Positions 1-8,455 of a stretch of DNA of 64,000 nucleotides are shown one piece after another. The position numbers and the translations under genes are program-made. The notes beneath the pieces were generated by a model. That model saw only the letters and a list, made by a program, of their open reading frames with translations, searched no databases and was not told the origin of the DNA. Source of the stretch: QHXW01 sp963752965. GTDB taxonomy: Bacteria > Acidobacteriota > Terriglobia > Bryobacterales > Bryobacteraceae. Every line of letters starts with the position of its first letter. The first letter of the stretch is position 1. The stretch spans positions 20,977 through 84,976 of the forward strand of contig CAVWAJ010000003.1 in the NCBI GenBank assembly GCA_963752965.1, in the 5' to 3' direction.

Positions 1-305
1 CGCCGTATGATGCCCGCGTTGTTCACCAGGATATCGATCACGGGAAAATCGGTGGTTACCTGTTCGAGGAACGCGTAGACGGCCCGGCGGCTGCTGAAAT
101 CCGCGGCGTATCCTTTGAACCTGCGGCCGGCGGCGAGTACTTGCTTCTCGACCGCGCTCCCGCTGGCTTCGAGTGAGCGGCTGACTCCTATAATATCGGC
201 TCCCGCTTCGGCCAGAGCCACAGCCATCGCCTGGCCGATGCCCCGCTTGCAACCGGTAACCAGGGCGGTCTTCCCCTCGATCTTGAATTGATCCAGAACG
301 TTCAA
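1..305 (-). CDS. SDR family dehydrogenase, KduD-like (C-terminus cut off by window edge)
   Basis: About the first 101 residues of a classical short-chain dehydrogenase; the rest lies beyond base 1. A glycine-rich cofactor motif (TGCKRGIG) is near residue 18, and the read ends in DILVNNAGIIRR, the NNAG motif of the family. The arrangement (TGC..G.GQ.MA, GRRF, DILVNNAG.IRR) resembles 2-dehydro-3-deoxy-D-gluconate 5-dehydrogenase (KduD) of pectin and uronate breakdown more than FabG-type enzymes; that assignment is from memory of the family. The start is taken as TTG at 305 because the in-frame codon just upstream is followed by a stop and the protein then begins with the expected short leader before GKTALVTG. 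It is transcribed away from the VWFA genes. Confidence 0.75.
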   Translation of the reverse strand, partial: MNVLDQFKIEGKTALVTGCKRGIGQAMAVALAEAGADIIGVSRSLEASGSAVEKQVLAAGRRFKGYAADFSSRRAVYAFLEQVTTDFPVIDILVNNAGIIR

Positions 306-487
306 ATGCCCGCCTTTCCTGTCCCTTTTTACATTCAATCATGTCACAGGACCGCCCATGGACCGTAAAAAGGGAGTAGAATTGACCTGATTTCAAATGG
401 AAGCATCCATCGCCGTGGTGGGCGAGCGTTATCCTCGTTCCATCGCTCCTGGGGCGAACGAAGAGCATCTCTGAGCCGGAGAACTCG

Positions 488-2230
488 GTGATCCGCAAAC
501 CCAATCGCGCATCGCATCCGTGTCTTCCAGCCCGCTTTCCGCTCTGTTGCCTGGCTGGGCTGCTGGCCTGTTTTTCCAGCCCGGCCTACGGGCAAGCGCA
601 ACCGGAAAGTGAGATGACCTCGCACGAAGCGCCCGCCACGTTCAAATCGCGTGTGAATCTGGTGATGGTGCCGGTTGTGGTGCGTGACGCCGGCGGGCAC
701 GCCGTCGGGAGCCTGCACAAGGAAGACTTCCAGCTCTTCGACAAGGGTAAGCCGCAGGTCATCACGAAATTCTCCGTCGAAAAATCCGGTGCGCGGGAGG
801 CCGCAACCGCCGTGGCCAAGGCGGATGAGAAACCGGGAGAGCCTCCGCCACCCGCATTGCCGGAGCGTTACACAGCTTATTTGTTTGACGACGTCCATGC
901 AGACGTGGGCGATTTGATCCGTGTACGCGACGCGGCCATCAAGCATCTGGCCTCCCTGGATCCAGCGGCGCGCGCCGCCATCTTTTCGACATCCGGGCAG
1001 ACGAACCTGGATTTCACTGACGACCGCGACAAGTTGCGGGAGACTCTGCTTCGACTGCAGCCGCGGCCCGTCGCCAGAGGCATGCGAAGCATGGAATGCC
1101 CCAATGTCAGTTACTACGAAGCGGACCTGATCCAGAACAAGAACGACCAGATGGCGTTTCAAGCCGCGACGCAGGACGCTCTGAGTTGCATGAATCTGGA
1201 CCCGAAGACCCAGCTCATCGTTGCGCAGCAAGCGGCCCGGTCGGCAGCCCAGACCGCCTTGTCCGCGGGTGACCACGAATCCCGTCTGGCGCTGAGTGTT
1301 TTGCTTGACGTCATCCGGCGGCTTGCAGCCATGCCGGGGCAACGCGCGCTCATTCTGCTTTCGCCCGGATTCTTCACCCCGGATGATCTCGTCCAAAATA
1401 AGACCGACGTCATCGACCGTGCCATCCACGCGAACGTAATCATCAGCAGTCTGGATGCGCGCGGCCTGTACGTCGTCATTCCCGGCGGTGATGCCAGCCA
1501 GAAGGGAAATGTGCCCGCGGGGGCGCCCTACGCGGCGCAATACGACCAGACCAGCGCCTCGATGGAGGCCGATGTGTTAGCCGAGCTGGCGGAAGGAACC
1601 GGTGGCACCTTTTTTCACAACAGCAACGATCTGGACGGGGGGCTCCAACGCGTTGCCGCAGCTCCCGAGTACGTCTATATGCTGGGATTCTCACCTGAGA
1701 ATCTGAAAATGGACGGCAGTTTTCACAAGTTGAAGGTCACGTTGAAAGATACGAACAAGCTCGGCCTGCAAGCGCGCCGCGGCTATTATGCCCCCAGGCG
1801 GCTGGCCGATGCCACCGAGACTGCCAAACAGGAAATCGAGGACGCTGTGTTCTCCCGCGAGGAAATGCACGACATCCCGGTTGAGATGCACACCCAGTAT
1901 TTCAAAGCCAGAGAGGACAGCGCCCACGTAGCCGTCGCCGTTCGCCTGGACGTGCGGCACGTTCACTTCAAAAAGCAGGATGGGAGGAATCGGGACGATA
2001 TCACACTCGTCGTGGTTCTTTTCGATCGCAATGGAACCTATGTGACCGGGAATTCGGAGACGATCGAGATGCGCTTGCGGGATGAGACACTCGAAAAGAA
2101 GTTGGGCCAGGGCATCACGGTACGGAGAAGCTTTGACGTCAAACCGGGCGCTTACATGGTTCGGCTGGTGGTACGGGACGCCGAGGGGCAATTGATGTCG
2201 GCACAAAACGGGGCCGTTGAGATTCAGTAG
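488..2230 (+). CDS. VWFA-related secreted protein (acidobacterial type), first of a tandem pair
   Basis: A 580-residue protein with an N-terminal signal peptide (hydrophobic LCCLAGLLACFS, cleavage likely after AYG near residue 35). From residue 55 it has the opening VNLVMVPVVVRDAGG and EDFQLFDKGKPQ, typical of the VWFA-related domain that is expanded in Acidobacteriota, followed by a von Willebrand A fold with an acidic metal-site segment (YLFDDVHAD, about residue 131) and the closing YMLGFSP...RRGYYAP segment near residue 435. The last about 140 residues are a separate beta-rich region. GTG start at 488 has GGAG about 7 bases upstream. The second VWFA gene begins 12 bp after this stop, so the two are likely one transcript. 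The family is thought to act in extracellular adhesion or complex assembly, but no function is proved. Confidence 0.88.
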   Translation: MIRKPNRASHPCLPARFPLCCLAGLLACFSSPAYGQAQPESEMTSHEAPATFKSRVNLVMVPVVVRDAGGHAVGSLHKEDFQLFDKGKPQVITKFSVEKSGAREAATAVAKADEKPGEPPPPALPERYTAYLFDDVHADVGDLIRVRDAAIKHLASLDPAARAAIFSTSGQTNLDFTDDRDKLRETLLRLQPRPVARGMRSMECPNVSYYEADLIQNKNDQMAFQAATQDALSCMNLDPKTQLIVAQQAARSAAQTALSAGDHESRLALSVLLDVIRRLAAMPGQRALILLSPGFFTPDDLVQNKTDVIDRAIHANVIISSLDARGLYVVIPGGDASQKGNVPAGAPYAAQYDQTSASMEADVLAELAEGTGGTFFHNSNDLDGGLQRVAAAPEYVYMLGFSPENLKMDGSFHKLKVTLKDTNKLGLQARRGYYAPRRLADATETAKQEIEDAVFSREEMHDIPVEMHTQYFKAREDSAHVAVAVRLDVRHVHFKKQDGRNRDDITLVVVLFDRNGTYVTGNSETIEMRLRDETLEKKLGQGITVRRSFDVKPGAYMVRLVVRDAEGQLMSAQNGAVEIQ

Positions 2231-2242
2231 AGGGAGAAGAGT

Positions 2243-4537
2243 ATGCAATTTCGCCGCATGATGCTGTTCACTGGAGTTTTTTGTTTGGCCGGCGTGATGG
2301 AGCGCGGCGAGCGCGCGAGTGCCCAGGCTCCGGCGGAGTCCTCTGCCGTGATCCGCACAGAGACCCGGCTGGTTCTGGTGGATACGGTCGTGACCGATAA
2401 AAAGGGCGAGTACGTTCGCGACCTTACCGTGAAGGATTTCCACGTCTGGGAAGACAACAAGGAACAGCCCATCAAGAATTTCTCGTTCGAAGCCGATCCC
2501 GCCTCCCCGAATAATTCGCAGAAACACTACCTCGTCCTTTTTTTCGACAACTCGACGATGCAGCCCGGCGACCAGATCCAGGCCCGGCAGGCGGCCGGAA
2601 AATTCATCGACAAGAACACCGGACCGAATCGCCTGATTGCGATCGTGAATTTCGGCGGCAGCGTTCATATTGCGCAGAATTTTACGTCCGACGCCGAACG
2701 GCTCAAGCGGGTGGTCAGCGGTGTGAAATCGTCTTCGGTCGATCCCAACGCGGCGCCGGTTGAAGTTGCCTCTCTCGGCATGCCGTCGCTGGGAAACGCG
2801 GAGGCGGATTTCGGCGCGCGCAGTGTAATGCTGGCACTGCGAAGTATGGCAAAGAACCTCGCCTCCGTGCCCGGGCGCAAGATTCTCGTGCTGCTGACCG
2901 CGGGGTTTCCGTTGACGGAGGAAGTCAGATCCGAGCTGACGTCAACAATCGACACGTGCAACCGGTCCAACGTGGCGATTTATCCGATTGACGTTCGCGG
3001 CCTGGTGGCGGGCGGGATGCCTATTACCCAAGTGGAGCCGGTGGCGCCGGCGCTGCATGCTGCTTCTCATTTCCCCTCCGTGCCGTTGGTGCCGGCGAGC
3101 TTCAGCTCTTTCGGGGCTTCGTTCCTTCCGCAGCATGGTGGTGGCGGCGGTGGCGGTGGAGTTGGCGGAGGTGGTGGAGGTGGTGGACACAGCGGCGGCG
3201 GGACTGGTGGTGGCACTGGCGGCGGCACCGGTGGTGGGAAAGGCGGCGGGACTGGCGGCGGCACCGGCGGTGGCAAGGGCGGCAGCGGCGGTACGGGCGG
3301 CGGCAGTACGGGCGGTGGCCGCGGCGGCGGTTCCTCGGTCCCGGGTCAGAACTACATCAACAACCCGTACACGCAATCCCGGCAGATTGTTCCACCTTTT
3401 CCGCCGAGCGCAACGACCAATCAGGAAGTCATGTATGCTTTGGCCGCGGGCACGGGCGGTTTCCTCATCGCCAATACCAACGATTTGCTGGGTGGCCTGG
3501 AGAAAATCGGCAGAGAGCAAAACGAGTATTACATCCTGGGTTATTCGCCCACGGACACGCCCGAAGGAAGCTGCCACACGATTCGCGTGAAGGTGGAGCG
3601 CTCGGGCACAACCGTGCGGGCGCGCAGCGGATACTGCAACGTCAAACCGGTCGATCTGCTGGCGGGAAACGCCACCGAGAAGGACCTTGAGAATCGCGTA
3701 GCCGGCTCCGCAGCCGGGAATATCGCCGCCTCCATGCTGGTTCCCTACTTCTACTCCTCGCCCAACACGGCCCGGCTAAATGTGGCGATGGAAATACCAT
3801 CGGACTCCATTGCATTCGAAAAGTCGAAAGGAAAATTCCACGCGGCCATTAATATTTTGGGCGTTGCGTACCGGCCTGATGGAACCGTGGGAGCACGATT
3901 CAGCGACACGGCGAAGATCGATCTCGAAAACAAGAAGGAGCTGGAGTCGTTCAAAGAAAGACCGCTGCACTACGAGTACCAATTCGAGGTGGCGCCCGGC
4001 AAGTACACGCTAAAGGTCGCGTTCAGCTCCGGCGGCGCAGCCTTCGGCAAGCTGGAAATGCCATTGACCGTGGATCCCTACGATGGCAAGCAATTCATCC
4101 TGAGTGCCGTCGCGCTCAGCAAGGAAGTTCACCGTACGAGTCAATTGGATACCGGTCTCGACGCGGAATTGCTGGAGGGCCGGACGCCGCTCGTGAGTCA
4201 GGGAGTGCAGATTACTCCCGCCGGCACGAACCGCTTCAAGAAAACCGACGCCGGTGTGCTTTATCTGGAAATCTACGAACCAGCTCTTCTGAGCCCGGCG
4301 CCTCCGGACGTTGGCCTTCAGCTCAAAGTCGTGGACCGGAAAACCGGCGAGAACAAACAGGATACCGGGCTGATGAAAGTGAACGAACTCGCGCGTCCGG
4401 AAAGTCCGGTGATTCCGATTGGTTTGAAGCTGCAAGTCAGCACGCTCACTGCGGGTTCTTATCGCGTGGAGTTGCAGGCCATGGATTCGGCCGGGCACTC
4501 CACGTCCCTGCGCTCCGCGGACTTCGAAGTGGAATAG
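2243..4537 (+). CDS. VWFA-related secreted protein with long glycine-rich insert
   Basis: A 764-residue paralogue of the preceding protein. A signal peptide (residues 1-28, ending ERASAQA) is followed by TRLVLVDTVVTDKKGEYV and KDFHVWEDNKEQP, the same opening as its neighbour. A metal-site segment FFDNSTM lies near residue 108. Between two parts of the VWFA fold, residues about 298-367 are almost all glycine with scattered Thr, Lys and Ser. The fold resumes with EYYILGYSPTDTPEG and ARSGYC. About 280 more residues form beta-rich C-terminal domains. The ribosome binding site GGGAGAAG precedes ATG. Tandem VWFA proteins on one transcript suggest co-secreted surface or periplasmic partners, an inference. 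Confidence 0.88.
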   Translation: MQFRRMMLFTGVFCLAGVMERGERASAQAPAESSAVIRTETRLVLVDTVVTDKKGEYVRDLTVKDFHVWEDNKEQPIKNFSFEADPASPNNSQKHYLVLFFDNSTMQPGDQIQARQAAGKFIDKNTGPNRLIAIVNFGGSVHIAQNFTSDAERLKRVVSGVKSSSVDPNAAPVEVASLGMPSLGNAEADFGARSVMLALRSMAKNLASVPGRKILVLLTAGFPLTEEVRSELTSTIDTCNRSNVAIYPIDVRGLVAGGMPITQVEPVAPALHAASHFPSVPLVPASFSSFGASFLPQHGGGGGGGGVGGGGGGGGHSGGGTGGGTGGGTGGGKGGGTGGGTGGGKGGSGGTGGGSTGGGRGGGSSVPGQNYINNPYTQSRQIVPPFPPSATTNQEVMYALAAGTGGFLIANTNDLLGGLEKIGREQNEYYILGYSPTDTPEGSCHTIRVKVERSGTTVRARSGYCNVKPVDLLAGNATEKDLENRVAGSAAGNIAASMLVPYFYSSPNTARLNVAMEIPSDSIAFEKSKGKFHAAINILGVAYRPDGTVGARFSDTAKIDLENKKELESFKERPLHYEYQFEVAPGKYTLKVAFSSGGAAFGKLEMPLTVDPYDGKQFILSAVALSKEVHRTSQLDTGLDAELLEGRTPLVSQGVQITPAGTNRFKKTDAGVLYLEIYEPALLSPAPPDVGLQLKVVDRKTGENKQDTGLMKVNELARPESPVIPIGLKLQVSTLTAGSYRVELQAMDSAGHSTSLRSADFEVE

Positions 4538-4621
4538 GCTGCACTTGGGTTGTCGCAATGACGCGCACAGTTTGATAGCCTGCTAAGGGCAGAAACCAAC
4601 GGCACGAACAGGAGACTATCC

Positions 4622-5983
4622 ATGAGCAATCTCACCCGCAGAGATTTCGCCCGCAGCGCCGGCGTGGCTACCGCTCTCAGCTATTCCCGCATCCTCGGCG
4701 CCAACGACCGCGTCGGCATCGGCTATATCGGTCTCGGCAACCGTGGCGATCAGGTCCACGACGCCTTCCTGGAGCACGGCGACTGCCAGACCGTCGCGGT
4801 CTGCGATCTCCGCGATGACTACCTGGACCTCGCCGTCAAAAAATCGCGCGCCACTCCGGCAAGGTACAAAGAGTACAAAAAGCTGCTGGAAGACAAGGAC
4901 GTAGACGCCGTCGTCATCGCCACTCCCGACCACTGGCACGCTCTGATGTTCATCGACGCTTGCAACGCCGGAAAGGATGTCTACGTCGAGAAGCCGCTGA
5001 GCCTGACCGTGGTGGAAGGCCGCAAGATGGTGGATACAGCCGAGCGCACCAAGCGCGTCACGCAGGTCGGCACCAATCGCCGCTCCTGGAAAACCTACCG
5101 CGAAGCCGCGGAATTCGTCCGTTCTGGCGGCATCGGCCACGTGACCGTCGCTCGTTGTTTCCACATCCACAACGAGTGGCCGAACGGTCTCGGGCCTGCC
5201 TCCGATTCGCCGGCTCCCAGCGAGTGGGAGTGGGACCACTGGCTGGGCCCCGCGCCGAAGGTGCCTTACGACTCGAACCGCGCCTATTACAACTTTCGCT
5301 GGTTCTACAATTATTCGGGCGGCCAACTCACCAATTTCGGCGTGCACTACGTCGACGCGATCCGCTGGTGCCTCGGCCAGGACTTCCCGCGCAGCGTCAC
5401 GGCGATCGGCGGCAAGTACGCCGGCATCCATGACAATCGCGAAATCCCCGACACGCTCCAGGTCCTGTGGCAGTTCGACGGCCCCACGCTCGTCGTGTTC
5501 GAGCAGTACAACGCCAACGCCGCGCCAGGCAATGCCAAGAACTCAGAGATAGAGCTGCGCGGCACCAAGGGCACCCTGTACATCAACTACGCGAACTGGG
5601 AAGTAGTGCCGGAGAAAATCGCTGATGCCTACGAGGGATACAACCAGGGCCAAGGCTACGGCAATCCGCTGGATCGCGCCGGCGGCGAGCATGTCGCCGC
5701 GTCCCTGAAAACCGCGATGGAACCCAAGTCCGTGAAAGGGCCCCCCGCGTATGACACTACTGGTCACGCACGCAATTTTCTGGATTGCATCAAAACCCGC
5801 GGCAAGTGCAATGCCGACGTGCTCACGGGCCACCGCTCCACCGTCCCGTCGCTGATCGGCAACATCGCCCACAAAACCCGAACTCATCTCGATTGGGACG
5901 CGCAGGCCGAGCGGTTCACCAACAACGCAGCGGCCAACGAATTCCTGCACTACGAGTACCGCGCGCCATACAAATTAGGCTGA
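4622..5983 (+). CDS. Tat-exported Gfo/Idh/MocA family oxidoreductase
   Basis: A 453-residue NAD(P)-dependent sugar oxidoreductase fold. The N-terminus carries a twin-arginine signal (SNLTRRDFARSAGVATALS), so it is probably exported folded. The Rossmann motif GYIGLGNRGDQ follows, then ATPDHWHALM and the family EKP motif (VYVEKPLSL, near residue 125), in which the Lys is normally catalytic. The C-terminal half has the GG.L.NFGVHYVDAIRW segment expected to form the substrate face, including His in GVHYVD. Family members oxidise, isomerise or hydrolyse sugars with a tightly held cofactor; exported versions in Acidobacteriota and Planctomycetota have unknown substrates. ATG is preceded by AGGAGA. 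A double-hairpin repeat follows the stop. Confidence 0.9.
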   Translation: MSNLTRRDFARSAGVATALSYSRILGANDRVGIGYIGLGNRGDQVHDAFLEHGDCQTVAVCDLRDDYLDLAVKKSRATPARYKEYKKLLEDKDVDAVVIATPDHWHALMFIDACNAGKDVYVEKPLSLTVVEGRKMVDTAERTKRVTQVGTNRRSWKTYREAAEFVRSGGIGHVTVARCFHIHNEWPNGLGPASDSPAPSEWEWDHWLGPAPKVPYDSNRAYYNFRWFYNYSGGQLTNFGVHYVDAIRWCLGQDFPRSVTAIGGKYAGIHDNREIPDTLQVLWQFDGPTLVVFEQYNANAAPGNAKNSEIELRGTKGTLYINYANWEVVPEKIADAYEGYNQGQGYGNPLDRAGGEHVAASLKTAMEPKSVKGPPAYDTTGHARNFLDCIKTRGKCNADVLTGHRSTVPSLIGNIAHKTRTHLDWDAQAERFTNNAAANEFLHYEYRAPYKLG

Positions 5984-5991
5984 ATCGTGGG

Positions 5992-6029
5992 GCGGACCTC
6001 CTGGTCCGCGGCCGACGTCCTCGTCGGCC
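5992..6029. repeat. Double-hairpin intergenic repeat, copy 1
   Basis: Two adjacent perfect hairpins: GCGGAC/GTCCGC (5992-5997 with 6004-6009) and GGCCGAC/GTCGGCC (6010-6016 with 6023-6029), both with six-base loops (CTCCTG, GTCCTC). The copy lies between convergent genes (oxidoreductase and epimerase), where it could also serve as a two-way terminator. The same structure in reverse orientation occurs at 50391-50428. Confidence 0.75.
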
Positions 6030-6034
6030 TGTTC

Positions 6035-6943
6035 TCATCCCCGCGCCGCCTTCCACGACCAGTAGTAACGCGCTACATCATCAACGAACCCGCCGTGTCG
6101 CGGCTGCCAACCGAGTAGCCGCGCCGCCTTCGAGGAATCGATATGCTGATCGAGCGTGAGGCATTCGGCCATCGGTCCCATGGTCTTCGCCGCTTCTTCG
6201 ACCGAAACGGATTTGACCTTTGCCGACCCGGTCGCCGCTGCGCTCGCCGCCTCGGCGCACTCTAGCACCGTGAACCGGCTGCGGTCCGTCAGGTTGAAGA
6301 CTTCGCCACCGAATGCGGATTCCACCGCCAGCCGGTAGCATTTCGCCACATCGGCAAGATGCACCATCGCCCAGTGAAAATTGCCGTCCCCCACAATACG
6401 CGCCGCCCCTTCTTTTTCCGCGCTTTCAAACCAAGCGGCCGTCAGGCTGCCCTCGCCGCCATACACGCAGCCCGGCCGGATCACAATGGTCCGTGCGCGA
6501 TCGCTGTTCGCCGCCAGGATCAGGCGCTCGGTCTCGACGCGCGGCTTCACCATCGCCGGTGGATTCAATGGCGTGGATTCGTCCGCCGCGGCCGGACCTG
6601 TACTTCCGTAAACCCAACAACCGCTCGTGTACAAGAACAGCCGCGGCTGGCCGCTCGCCTGCGCCGATTTCAGCAGTTCAGTAACCGTGCGCCGATCGAG
6701 CTCCATGTATCTGGTGGAATACTCGGCAGCGCAATGAATCAGCACCTGACATCGGCTGGCTGCTTCGAGATAAGTCTCGGGTTGGCTCATGTCGCCCGTC
6801 ACCGGAAGCACCTCCGCTGCCGATAGCCGCTGCGCCTTCTCCGCACTACGCGCAAGGCCATAGACCTTGTGGCCGGCGCGTGCCAAATTGGTGGCGACGG
6901 CGTGCCCAATGAACCCGGTGGCGCCCGTGACGAAAATCCTCAT
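6035..6943 (-). CDS. NAD-dependent epimerase/dehydratase family protein
   Basis: An extended SDR of 302 residues starting MRIFVTGATGFIGHAVA, with the TGATGFIG cofactor motif at residues 6-13. A catalytic-type serine/tyrosine segment is present (LFLYTSGCWVYGST), though the usual YxxxK is altered: the Tyr of WVYG is followed by a region without the standard Lys four residues on. This is common in the atypical epimerase subfamily that acts on varied substrates. ATG at 6943 was chosen over an upstream in-frame start, since the Rossmann motif begins right after it. The gene is divergent from the FG-GAP protein gene across 91 bp. Substrate cannot be told from sequence. Confidence 0.88.
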   Translation of the reverse strand: MRIFVTGATGFIGHAVATNLARAGHKVYGLARSAEKAQRLSAAEVLPVTGDMSQPETYLEAASRCQVLIHCAAEYSTRYMELDRRTVTELLKSAQASGQPRLFLYTSGCWVYGSTGPAAADESTPLNPPAMVKPRVETERLILAANSDRARTIVIRPGCVYGGEGSLTAAWFESAEKEGAARIVGDGNFHWAMVHLADVAKCYRLAVESAFGGEVFNLTDRSRFTVLECAEAASAAATGSAKVKSVSVEEAAKTMGPMAECLTLDQHIDSSKAARLLGWQPRHGGFVDDVARYYWSWKAARG

Positions 6944-7034
6944 GTCACTATGACAGCGCACCGCCGGTACAGGATGCAAGGAACTCGCCCCGCCCCGCTT
7001 CCAAAGCCCTCTCCGTGCCATTACACTAAACCCT

Positions 7035-8309
7035 ATGAAGCGCTCCCTCGCCGTCTGCCTCGCTCTCGCCGCACTCATCCTGTTCGCGCGCGTGATCATC
7101 GCCCAACTCAACGAAGCTCGCGGGAACGCTCCCGGCAACGTTCCGCAAACTACCTATCTTGTCCATCAACTCGGCAACGATCACGCCGAGGGCATCACCA
7201 CGCTCGATATGAACGGCGACGGCCGGCCTGATCTCCTTAGCGGCGCCTACTGGTACGAGAACCCCGGGCCTCAAGGCGGTGAATGGAAGCGCCATCAATA
7301 CCGCACGGTCGAGATCGTCGGCGAGTTCGTTTCCGATTGCGGCGAGTGGGCCGTCGACGTGAATCACGATGGCGCGCCCGATGTCGTCACCGTGGGCTGG
7401 ATGACCGACGGCCTGTGGTGGTACGAGAATCCCAAGAAGCCCGGCGTCATGTGGCAGCGCCATCTCATCGCCCATACGGTCGAAACCGAGGGCGGCTGGA
7501 TGGCTGACATCAACGGCGATGGCAAGGCCGACCTCGCGCTCGCGCACTATGGCCATGCCGGCGTCATGTGGGTTGATTTCGCCGGACCCGAGCCGAAGGT
7601 CCACCACGTCGGGACTCGCGATCAGGACGGCCACGGCATCGGTATGGCGGATGTCGATGGCGACGGCAAGGTCGATATCCTCATGCCGCATGGCTGGTTC
7701 AAGAACATCGACGCCGATCACGACCAATGGGAATGGCGCCCGGAATGGGACCTGGGCGAAACCGGATTTCCCATCATCGGGTACGACGTGAACAACGACG
7801 GCAAGATGGATCTTATCTACGGCCGCGGCCACAGCTACGGCCTGTACTGGCTCGAGCAGCAGGGCGACGCCGCGCACCGACGCTGGGTGAAGCACACCAT
7901 CGATGAATCCTTTTCACAGGTCCACACTCTGGCGCTCGCCGATATCGATGGCGATGGCGAGATGGAACTGCTCGCCGGCAAGCGCTATCGCGGCCACGAT
8001 GGCGGCGACCCCGGTTCCTATGATCCGCTGGTCGTCTACTACTACAAGATAAACCGCCACACCGGCGAGTTCACGCGCTTCCCCATTTCCGTGAATGGAA
8101 CCGCCGGAGTCGGCACGCAATTCATCGTCTCGGATCTCGATGGTGACGGCGATATCGACCTCGCCACCGCCGGCAAAAGCGGCGTGCATTTCTTCGAGAA
8201 CCTCAAGGTCAATAAGGTCCCAAAGCAGCAGCGCGAAAAGCAACTACTGCTGAACAACACCACCTGGCCCTTCCCCGGCGAGGGCCAACCGGTGGAGTGG
8301 CAGCACTAA
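7035..8309 (+). CDS. FG-GAP/VCBS repeat beta-propeller protein, secreted
   Basis: A 424-residue protein with an N-terminal signal peptide or anchor (MKRSLAVCLALAALILFARV) followed by a series of propeller blades. Each carries a calcium-binding-type loop: DMNGDGRPD, DVNHDGAPD, DINGDGKAD, DVDGDGKVD, DVNNDGKMD, DIDGDGEME, DLDGDGDID. Seven such loops fit a seven-bladed FG-GAP propeller similar to integrin alpha chains. Between loops the W(Y/F)EN motif recurs. Bacterial members are extracellular and often bind sugars or other proteins; no catalytic domain is visible here. It is divergent from the epimerase gene and ends 146 bp before the glycosyltransferase. Confidence 0.85.
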   Translation: MKRSLAVCLALAALILFARVIIAQLNEARGNAPGNVPQTTYLVHQLGNDHAEGITTLDMNGDGRPDLLSGAYWYENPGPQGGEWKRHQYRTVEIVGEFVSDCGEWAVDVNHDGAPDVVTVGWMTDGLWWYENPKKPGVMWQRHLIAHTVETEGGWMADINGDGKADLALAHYGHAGVMWVDFAGPEPKVHHVGTRDQDGHGIGMADVDGDGKVDILMPHGWFKNIDADHDQWEWRPEWDLGETGFPIIGYDVNNDGKMDLIYGRGHSYGLYWLEQQGDAAHRRWVKHTIDESFSQVHTLALADIDGDGEMELLAGKRYRGHDGGDPGSYDPLVVYYYKINRHTGEFTRFPISVNGTAGVGTQFIVSDLDGDGDIDLATAGKSGVHFFENLKVNKVPKQQREKQLLLNNTTWPFPGEGQPVEWQH

Positions 8310-8352
8310 GCGCTCTGCTGAGCCTCGTGGCGCGCCCTTTTCAGCGTGCCGC

Positions 8353-8370
8353 GGCGAACTTGAGTTCGCC
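8353..8370. repeat. Intergenic perfect palindrome (GGCGAACT-TG-AGTTCGCC)
   Basis: An 8-bp perfect stem with a 2-base centre lies 43 bp after the FG-GAP gene stop. It is followed by a second imperfect GC-rich stem (GCCGGTC with GACGGCCGGC, about 8373-8392). The paired layout recalls the double-hairpin repeats at 5992 and 52062, but loops and stems differ. No T-run follows, so terminator function is uncertain. Confidence 0.5.
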
Positions 8371-8455
8371 GTGCCGGTCCGATTCGACGGCCGGCTGCGG
8401 TCCACGACAATTCGTACCCAGTCAGAACTGCTCTGCGTCAACTATTCAGAAGCCG

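Noticed and set aside
344..1540. Long open frame antisense to the first VWFA gene (398 codons)
   Set aside because: It lies wholly opposite a gene with clear domains, has no recognisable domain and reflects GC-rich codon use.
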